Shown piece after piece: positions 22,595 to 29,441 of a stretch of DNA of 29,441 bases. A program made the translations under genes and the position numbers. Below the pieces are notes generated by a model that was not told the origin of the DNA, did no database searches, and saw only the letters and a list, made by a program, of their open reading frames with translations. This stretch comes from a virus, in the IMG/VR virus record IMGVR_UViG_3300037963_006819, positions 8,872 to 38,312 of that record; one strand, written 5' to 3'. How positions within the stretch are numbered: the first letter of the stretch is position 1; each line of letters opens with the position of its first letter.

Positions 22595-24060
22595 TGGGTA
22601 TTAAAAGGTATACAGCAGACGCAGATAATACAATTACAAATGCGTATAAGTCTAACTTAACTACCAGAGCAACGGCTTCAAATATGGGTTTGTCGGACTC
22701 ACTTGAGGTGTTTCGTATTTATGGGCAAGAATCTTCTGGTTCTTCAGAACTATCTCGTGTTCTCGTTCAATTCCCTGTTTCTGATATTACAACGGACAGA
22801 AACGCTGGAACTATACCAGCAAGCGGAAATGTAAGTTTCTATCTTCGTATGTTCAATGCTAAACACCCATTTACATTACCTCGCAACTACAATATGATTG
22901 TTGCAGCGGTTTCTCGATCTTGGGATGAAGGCACTGGCTTGGATATGGAAAACTATTCAGATCAAGGTGCATCAAATTGGGTAGACGCAGCATCATCATC
23001 TGCTGGCGTTACAGAGTGGACAACAGCAGGTGGTGACTATCACGCTGAACCTCGATTTACCGCATCGTTTGTTGATGGCACGGAAGACATGGAATTAGAT
23101 GTAAGCGATGTTGTAGAGCAATGGCTTGCAGGCACAAAACAAAATTATGGATTTGGCATATTCTTACAAAATGAGTCAGCCTATTCATCTTCATACACAA
23201 AGAAGTTTTTTGCCAGAGAATCTGAATTTTTCTTTAAGCGCCCCGTGATTGAAGCGCGTTGGGATTCTGCGACCAAAGATGATCGAGGAAATTTCTTTTA
23301 TAGTAGTTCACTCGCACCCGCAGCAGATAATTTAAACACTCTCTATCTTTATAACTATGTGCGAGGTCGATTGGTTAATATCCCAAGTGTTGGTACAGGA
23401 GAAATTTTAGTCAGCCTTTATAGTGGGAGTACAGATAATAGCACACCTTCTGGCTCTAAATTAGCTCTTTCACTTGGTGGTGATGTTGCCACTGATTTAG
23501 ATACAAATGCAACCGGCGGTTATGTTTCAACTGGTATATACTCTTGCTCAATACCAATTACAGCCGCGGCTACACCTTTAACTACTTTATTTGATGTTTG
23601 GCATTCCGGTGGTGTTGAGTATTTTACTGGGTCTGCGATTGAGCCTGAAAAAATAATTGCAAGTAGCTATAATCCCTATTCAAGATATGTTATGAATATT
23701 ACAAATTTAAGGGATAGATATTATCGCAATGAGACTGCACAATTTAGACTGTATACACGCAATAAAGATTGGAATCCAACTATTTATGTAAAGGCAAGCG
23801 CCGTTCCAGAAAACATAATCATCGAAAGTGGATCTTTCAAGATCGTAAGACTTGTAGACAACTTAGAGGTTATCCCATTTGGAACAGGTAGCGATAATCA
23901 CACTCAGTTATCTTACGATGCTAGCGGAAGTTATTTCGACTTAGATATCAATATGTTAGAGGCTGACTATGCTTACGGTATCAAGTTTGCTTTTTACGAC
24001 GATGTAGCCCAGAGTTGGAATGAATATCCAGATATATTCAAATTTAGAGTAGAGGAATAA
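22594..24060 (+). CDS. DNRLRE-like domain baseplate/tail protein (488 aa)
   Basis: The N-terminal ~215 residues follow the DNRLRE/TGF-propeptide-like plan: SRVLVQFPVSDI, then SRSWDEGTGLD, NWVDA...WTTAGGDY and ELDVSDVVEQWLAG with NYGFGIFLQN. Such domains are beta-sandwiches seen in surface-anchored bacterial proteins. The C-terminal half (from about 230) is further beta-rich sequence ending in a NITNLRDRYYRNE region. Its place right after gp6 and before the LamG protein suggests a wedge or short-fibre component (inference). It starts by a TAATG overlap; no signal peptide. Confidence 0.6.
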   Translation: MGIKRYTADADNTITNAYKSNLTTRATASNMGLSDSLEVFRIYGQESSGSSELSRVLVQFPVSDITTDRNAGTIPASGNVSFYLRMFNAKHPFTLPRNYNMIVAAVSRSWDEGTGLDMENYSDQGASNWVDAASSSAGVTEWTTAGGDYHAEPRFTASFVDGTEDMELDVSDVVEQWLAGTKQNYGFGIFLQNESAYSSSYTKKFFARESEFFFKRPVIEARWDSATKDDRGNFFYSSSLAPAADNLNTLYLYNYVRGRLVNIPSVGTGEILVSLYSGSTDNSTPSGSKLALSLGGDVATDLDTNATGGYVSTGIYSCSIPITAAATPLTTLFDVWHSGGVEYFTGSAIEPEKIIASSYNPYSRYVMNITNLRDRYYRNETAQFRLYTRNKDWNPTIYVKASAVPENIIIESGSFKIVRLVDNLEVIPFGTGSDNHTQLSYDASGSYFDLDINMLEADYAYGIKFAFYDDVAQSWNEYPDIFKFRVEE

Positions 24061-24061
24061 A

Positions 24062-27000
24062 ATGTCTATAAAAGACTATTTTAATAGAACTTCACAAGTT
24101 GTAGTATCTTCGAGCCTCAAAACTCTCTCACAAGACGCAGAGTCTCCAGAATACATCCAAGAATATATTGAAAAACAAGATAGGCTGGAGCCACACATTG
24201 ATTTCAGTGACCCGGCTAACTTTGCAAAATATGGATCTGCACAAGAATACTATGATAAGGCACTAAAGCACATTTATGGTGAGTATCCTTATGATGGCTC
24301 ATTAAAAGAAAAAGTTGAGTGGCGGAATGATGCAACACTCCTTGACCTTTATATTTTTGATAGTAGATATCCCAAGACAACGGGCTATGCAATATTATCC
24401 AGTGATGGGTGGGGAACATTAACTGGAAGCCTGTCAGGGGGCTATGGAGCGCCCGCAACAGACGATTATGAATACATAAACATTAAAGGTGGACCAAATT
24501 CTGTATTTGGTTCTGCGCTGGGCACGTCTTCTATATCAGATGTGTTTGATTCAAAGTCGAATATATTTGATCAAACTGTAACTGGCTCAAGCGGACCTGT
24601 CACAGGACAAAGAGTTACAAATCTTCAAGCTAATTTGGATCAAGGTGTTACCGTTGAGTTTTGGCTTCAAACAGGCTCCTTAAGCACAGCACTAACAGAA
24701 AAACAAGTTGTTTTTGATCTTTGGAACGGGGAACTTTCTTCCTCTGCCGGATATGGACGCCTGCGTATTGAACTCACAGGCTCTGGAGCGCCATTTCTTG
24801 TTACTGTTCTGTCAGGAACAACTGGATATTTCCAACAAAGTATTGGTAGCTCCTTAACACAAAATAGTTTATCTGACTGGGCTCATTATGCAATTTCGTT
24901 TGCTAATAGTGGCACAGATATCGTTACAAGGCTTTATAGAAATGGTGAGCTAAATGATACGCTAACTGCTGGTACAAATATATCAGAAATTAGAGAAGAT
25001 ATTGAGGCTAATATTGGGGCTCTCGTTGCTGCACCTTCCGGCAATGTATATACAAGTGCCGCAATTGGTGAAGGCTGGGGTAAGCTTTCTGGCTCTATTG
25101 ATGAATTTCGCTTCTGGAAAACTCGTCGCACCGAAAAAGAAATATCAAGAAATTACTTTACAAGTTATATTGGCGGTGGCACAAACACTGATACAGCGAA
25201 TCTTGACTTGGGCGTTTACTTTAAATTCAACGAAGGTATTACTACTGACACAGCCACTGACTCTGTTGTTTTAGATTACTCCGGTCGTATTTCTAACGGA
25301 ACATGGGAGGGTTATCCAAGCTCAAACGCTCGTAACACAGGGTCAGCTATTGTATCTGCTTCAGCAGGGACTGAGGATTTAGATCCAATTGTTAGATCTA
25401 ATCATCCAAAAGTTCTTGATCTTGGCACAGAGCTTGGGCTTTCTGGATCACTTTGGGACTATGAAAACAATTCTTCTCTTTATTTTACAATGCCCACTTG
25501 GATTATTGAAGAGGACGAGGGCAATGGTACAACTGGAGACTTAAGAAAACTAACTCAGGTCATGTCCAGCTATCTTGATAATCTTGATCTTCTTGTCGGG
25601 GAGCTTCCAAAACTGAACATGGCAAGTTATCCAAGTTCATCAACTAGTGGAGAAACTTTTAAAATATATCCCCATGTCCAGACAGCAGTTCGCTCTTTTG
25701 GTCTTGAAGCGCCCGAACTATTCTCCAACGGCAACATCTTAGAATATTATCTTAACCGTGATGAAACAAAAGAGTTTGAAGAAGATTTAAACACGGTTAA
25801 GGGCATAATCTACAATAATATTTATAACAACCTCACCGACATTTACAAGGCAAAGGGAACTGAAAAATCCTTTAGAAACCTTATTAGATGTTTTGGTATT
25901 GGAGAGGATGTAATACGAATTAATGCTTATGCCGACAACGACACTTATAAGTTTGAGACAAAACGCCGTGCAGGGAATTTTAAATCTAAAGCAATTAATT
26001 TCAACCATAATGACAACTTCGCAGGCACTGTTTATCAATATGCAGATACATCAAATGCAAATAGTGTTTCTTACATTTCTGGATCTTCAACGGAGGGCTT
26101 GACCCTTGAAGATAGTTTCCCGATAACTGTAGAAGCAGAGGTTCTTTTTTCAAAGAAAATCTCTCGCTTACTTGAAAACTCTAACACTCAAGAATTTCCT
26201 TATTTGACTGCATCTCTGTTTGGTATGCATACACCGACAGCAACAAGCCCAACTGAAACTGACTTAACATGGGCATCTTCTGATGTTGCTAACTTTCAGG
26301 TGTTTGCAATTAGGGATAAGGTTCTTTCCGATGATGTTAAGTTTATGCTTACCTCATCCGATCCTTTCCCGATTCCTGAGCTTACATCTTCATTTTATCA
26401 AAATACCTACAATAATGAAAAGTGGAATTTTGCTGTAAGAATTAAGCCTACAGGTTATCCCCAATCTTTTTCAAGCGGAGCTTTAGACAACGATTATGTT
26501 GTGGAATTTTATGGAGTTAGCTACATTGCTGATCGACAAATTCATGAATTTTCACTCACAGGATCAATCGCAAAAGCAACCGCAGAAAGTTTATTAACTT
26601 CTCCAAAGCGACTATTTGTTGGTTCACATAAGACAAACTTCACTGGTTCTACTTTACAATATACAGATGCAAAAATTACATCTTGTCGTTATTGGTTTGA
26701 TTATCTCGATAATGCAGCTATTCAAAACCATGCAATTGATCCAGGTAATTTTGGACACCCTCGTCCAAATCGCGACACATATCTTCTTGAAACTGACCTT
26801 TCAAATGTTCAAGTTCCTGAAATTGAGTCTCTTGCCCTATATTGGGATTTTGAAACTGTAACTGGTTCAGACAATGGAAGTGGAGTCGCATCCACCTTTG
26901 ATGGAAAGTTTACAGTTCAAGATGTTACTTCTGGATCTCTATCACTTATTTCCAGATATGATTGGCTTGGAAAAATTCTTAAGTATCAGCATACTGGTCG

Positions 27001-29441
27001 CGGTGATGCGTTTCCAATAAATTCAACAGGTTCAGTGGAAACACAATATTTGTATGCTGGAAAGCAACATCTTCCCGAGATCGTATTTGGCGATGATAAC
27101 ATTCGCGTATTAAACCAGGAAGAGACTGAGGTCTTTACAAAGGAAACCAGACCTACCAAAACATACTACGCTTTCGAGAAAAGTATGTATCAGGTCATCT
27201 CCGACGAGATCATCAATTACTTCGGCTCCATCGCTGACTTTAATAACTTAATCGGTGATCCCGTAAACCGCTACCGTCAAGAGTACAAAGACTTAAATTA
27301 TCTCCGTCAGTTCTTCTTTGAGCGAGTCACAAACACACCAGACTTAGACAAGTTTATCAGTTACTACAAGTGGATCGACTCAACCCTCGAAACCATGTTG
27401 ATGCAACTTGTTCCTGCTTCCGCCCAGTTCAGCGACGGCATTGATAACGTTGTCGAGAGCCATGTATTAGAAAGAAATAAATATTGGAGCAAGTTCCCAA
27501 CATTAGAATTTAACACACCCGATCCAGAAGGTGGCGCTGTTAGTATTAACAAACATTTATATGACTGGAAACGAGGTCATCGTCCAATTTCGGGAGAAGA
27601 AGAGGACAATTGTCTGTATTGGAAAGAGCGTGCAGAGCGTGACGACTCTCCAATTAGCAGTGGTGTTACAACAGTTGACAGTAACAGAAATAGTATATTG
27701 TCTGCATCATTACAAGTATTTGAGAGGCGCTGGACTACACCTTACAAATACACGCTTGAAAAACAAAGATCAATCCATGGCGGAATAAACTACTCAGAAA
27801 ACAAAAAAACTAACTTCTATCGAGGTATAAACTACCCACATGGACCAATAACAAGTCTCTTCCTTCCAAAAAACGTTCTTAATGCTTACAATGTAGATGT
27901 AGTAACGCTGAAAGATTGTGATGATGTTATTGTTCCTAATGAAAAAAAGAAATATTCTTTTGGGACAAAAAACGGTCGAACTTTTAATTCTGGTTCTTTT
28001 GATGGCATCAAAGGTGAAATTGCGATGCCCTTTAATATCCTTTCCGCTTCCCAAGGTATCGGTGGGTATAATACATTAATTCAAGATAATTTTTTATCAG
28101 GCTCACAACTTGTAAACCTTCACTCCGATGCGTATGGCGACAGAAATGAAACTCCAATGCAAGGTCCGTTTACCGAAAAATATGTTGGAGGTCACCAGCA
28201 TCGTCATGTAAGAATAAATAATCATGATGCAACTCGTGTTGGTGGAGATGGAGCCGCTGCACTTAATGATCTCGATGGGCAATACACACGCCCAGAAGCT
28301 TGGAGACTTCTTCTTGGAGGTGGTCCAGGTTCTAATGGTGCCATTGGGTTAACTGGTCCTGATTATGGCGGACCTTATCCAGACCCGCAAAGATTTCGTG
28401 CCTGGTGGTGGAGAGAGGAGACGGCAAAACGCCCTGTCAATATCCGTAATATTTTACAAACAACTGCTTCAGTTGATACTGTTCTGTCTGGTGTTTTACA
28501 ACACGGACCCATTGGAAACTACGAAAAGACTTATCAAGTTGTTCAGACTTCCGGTCGTAGCACCAACAACTTCTGGTTTAATGACAATGGTGCAACTCTT
28601 CCTGAGAGATATATCAACGACAATCCGGCAACCACAAATGTCCATACACTTGTTGGGGTGAGACCCTCTAGCTATCTGGCTGCTCGTCAACGCGGTAACA
28701 CTTTTCTTGCAGGAACAAACGTTGGTGGTGCTCCAAATGTTGCGTCACTAAGAAGACTCAGTAACAGATATTATCCCTCGCAGACTGAGGCGGATGAAGC
28801 AAGCCGAAGAACGGTATTCCAACTCCCTGATAGAACTAAGCAAGATGCTGTAATTGTTGAAAGATTTTCCGCCCCAGGTGGACCTGAGATTAACTCTCTT
28901 GGTTTCCTTGATATTATGGCTGCCGAAAAATCTGTGTATAATGCACTTCCATACAGAAACTTAACCGTTCGTGGCTCTGGATCAGGTGAGGCTCCAACAT
29001 ATGTTCCTGGTGGACAACCAATTAAAATAGAAGATCACCTTGGGATCCGCCGAGGATTGCGTAGTCTTTCTAACTTACATACAGGACGCTTTGGCTCTGA
29101 TGCTACATATGGTTCTATAACACAGGCTGATTATGTTTCTTCACCATCATATTACAAAGTTAACCGTAATGCTTTGCTAAGAATTGAAGGCGAAGAGGGT
29201 TCATATTCTACTGGTTCAGTTTTTGATACTTGGCATATTCAACATCCCATTCCGCAGAACGATTTTCAATATAGTTGGATTAGTGGGTCTATTTTATCAG
29301 GCACTACTGCATTTGGTCATGCTCCAAAGTCAGGACAAGTATCTGGTGCGAACGGTTTCAATGCAGCGATAACTTTCTTATCCTCATCGCTACCTGATTA
29401 TTTTGCCGATGCGGATCCAGGTGCAGGAATCGCAGAAATTC
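24062..29441 (+). CDS. Giant tail protein with LamG-like domains and gpI-like motif, 3' partial
   Basis: The frame from ATG 24062 (Shine-Dalgarno AGAGGA at 24051-24056) stays open for 1793 codons to the window edge. Residues ~190-420 form a LamG/concanavalin-like lectin fold (VTVEFWLQTGS ... SIDEFRFWKTRRTEKEI ... YFKFNEG). A second LamG-like region lies near 660-960 (AKITSCRYWFDYLDNAAIQN, ALYWDFETVTG). Between them, residues 593-617 carry YKAKGTEKSFRNLIRCFGIG, close to the KGT motif of tail protein I (P2 gpI) and similar wedge proteins. The C-terminal third has GPFTEKYVGGHQHRHV and a RPEAWRLLLGG segment that I do not recognise. The location after gp6 suits a wedge or fibre-attachment protein with carbohydrate-binding modules. 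Confidence 0.7.
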   Translation, partial: MSIKDYFNRTSQVVVSSSLKTLSQDAESPEYIQEYIEKQDRLEPHIDFSDPANFAKYGSAQEYYDKALKHIYGEYPYDGSLKEKVEWRNDATLLDLYIFDSRYPKTTGYAILSSDGWGTLTGSLSGGYGAPATDDYEYINIKGGPNSVFGSALGTSSISDVFDSKSNIFDQTVTGSSGPVTGQRVTNLQANLDQGVTVEFWLQTGSLSTALTEKQVVFDLWNGELSSSAGYGRLRIELTGSGAPFLVTVLSGTTGYFQQSIGSSLTQNSLSDWAHYAISFANSGTDIVTRLYRNGELNDTLTAGTNISEIREDIEANIGALVAAPSGNVYTSAAIGEGWGKLSGSIDEFRFWKTRRTEKEISRNYFTSYIGGGTNTDTANLDLGVYFKFNEGITTDTATDSVVLDYSGRISNGTWEGYPSSNARNTGSAIVSASAGTEDLDPIVRSNHPKVLDLGTELGLSGSLWDYENNSSLYFTMPTWIIEEDEGNGTTGDLRKLTQVMSSYLDNLDLLVGELPKLNMASYPSSSTSGETFKIYPHVQTAVRSFGLEAPELFSNGNILEYYLNRDETKEFEEDLNTVKGIIYNNIYNNLTDIYKAKGTEKSFRNLIRCFGIGEDVIRINAYADNDTYKFETKRRAGNFKSKAINFNHNDNFAGTVYQYADTSNANSVSYISGSSTEGLTLEDSFPITVEAEVLFSKKISRLLENSNTQEFPYLTASLFGMHTPTATSPTETDLTWASSDVANFQVFAIRDKVLSDDVKFMLTSSDPFPIPELTSSFYQNTYNNEKWNFAVRIKPTGYPQSFSSGALDNDYVVEFYGVSYIADRQIHEFSLTGSIAKATAESLLTSPKRLFVGSHKTNFTGSTLQYTDAKITSCRYWFDYLDNAAIQNHAIDPGNFGHPRPNRDTYLLETDLSNVQVPEIESLALYWDFETVTGSDNGSGVASTFDGKFTVQDVTSGSLSLISRYDWLGKILKYQHTGRGDAFPINSTGSVETQYLYAGKQHLPEIVFGDDNIRVLNQEETEVFTKETRPTKTYYAFEKSMYQVISDEIINYFGSIADFNNLIGDPVNRYRQEYKDLNYLRQFFFERVTNTPDLDKFISYYKWIDSTLETMLMQLVPASAQFSDGIDNVVESHVLERNKYWSKFPTLEFNTPDPEGGAVSINKHLYDWKRGHRPISGEEEDNCLYWKERAERDDSPISSGVTTVDSNRNSILSASLQVFERRWTTPYKYTLEKQRSIHGGINYSENKKTNFYRGINYPHGPITSLFLPKNVLNAYNVDVVTLKDCDDVIVPNEKKKYSFGTKNGRTFNSGSFDGIKGEIAMPFNILSASQGIGGYNTLIQDNFLSGSQLVNLHSDAYGDRNETPMQGPFTEKYVGGHQHRHVRINNHDATRVGGDGAAALNDLDGQYTRPEAWRLLLGGGPGSNGAIGLTGPDYGGPYPDPQRFRAWWWREETAKRPVNIRNILQTTASVDTVLSGVLQHGPIGNYEKTYQVVQTSGRSTNNFWFNDNGATLPERYINDNPATTNVHTLVGVRPSSYLAARQRGNTFLAGTNVGGAPNVASLRRLSNRYYPSQTEADEASRRTVFQLPDRTKQDAVIVERFSAPGGPEINSLGFLDIMAAEKSVYNALPYRNLTVRGSGSGEAPTYVPGGQPIKIEDHLGIRRGLRSLSNLHTGRFGSDATYGSITQADYVSSPSYYKVNRNALLRIEGEEGSYSTGSVFDTWHIQHPIPQNDFQYSWISGSILSGTTAFGHAPKSGQVSGANGFNAAITFLSSSLPDYFADADPGAGIAEI

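Noticed and set aside
24062-29441. Diversity-generating retroelement target in the lectin-like tail gene
   Set aside because: No reverse transcriptase or template repeat is present in the window.
1-29441. tRNA genes, CRISPR arrays, insertion sequences or integrase/attachment sites
   Set aside because: Gaps between genes are at most about 60 bases and show no cloverleaf, spaced repeats, transposase or integrase.

Overview
This window is part of a tailed-phage genome. It is most likely a marine, T4-related (distant) myovirus or a metagenome-assembled relative. All credible genes lie on the + strand, packed end to end with ATGA or TAATG overlaps. There is no ribosomal, tRNA or ordinary bacterial housekeeping gene. 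A late-transcription sigma factor of the T4 gp55 type sits beside baseplate genes of the gp25 and gp6 families, which fixes the T4-like contractile-tail affiliation. The host cannot be named from the sequence; the glycan genes suggest a Gram-negative bacterium with surface polysaccharide.

Left third (1-10041) is a very AT-rich operon of 14 carbohydrate genes: a split transketolase (N and C halves), a SAM methyltransferase, a short-chain dehydrogenase/reductase (SDR), an extended SDR epimerase/reductase, an RmlC-type cupin epimerase, a GDP-mannose-4,6-dehydratase-type enzyme, an RfaE domain I-type (HldA-like) heptose kinase, an exostosin-type glycosyltransferase, a radical SAM enzyme with a SPASM-like tail, a miniature SDR, an RfaE domain II-type (HldC-like) nucleotidyltransferase, an EcbF/BcbF-type HAD phosphatase and a cupin. 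Read together they form a nearly complete route: sedoheptulose-7-phosphate (transketolase), kinase, phosphatase and nucleotidyltransferase to an NDP-heptose, then dehydratase, epimerase and reductase to a modified heptose, then transfer and perhaps methylation. Only the GmhA-type isomerase is not in the window; it may lie upstream. This cluster is the most interesting system here.

Middle (10043-11829) holds small genes: a 71-aa conserved-looking protein, a FmdB-like zinc ribbon, a single-membrane-segment protein, the gp55-like late sigma factor and a 94-aa helical protein.

Right half (11829-29441) is virion/tail morphogenesis: a 329-aa protein with an acidic tandem repeat, a lytic-transglycosylase-type muralytic protein, a baseplate spike-like beta-rich protein, a 1939-aa giant structural protein with a hydrophobic GC-rich core, the gp25-like and gp6-like baseplate wedge proteins, a DNRLRE-like adhesive or structural protein, and a giant tail protein (at least 1793 aa, cut by the window end) with LamG-like lectin folds and a gpI-like motif. 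Three gene boundaries in this half carry a shared motif, TA[AG][CT]TATTTATWA, whose reverse complement matches the T4 late promoter box.

There is no stretch over 300 bases without a gene; the longest gaps are about 20-60 bases.
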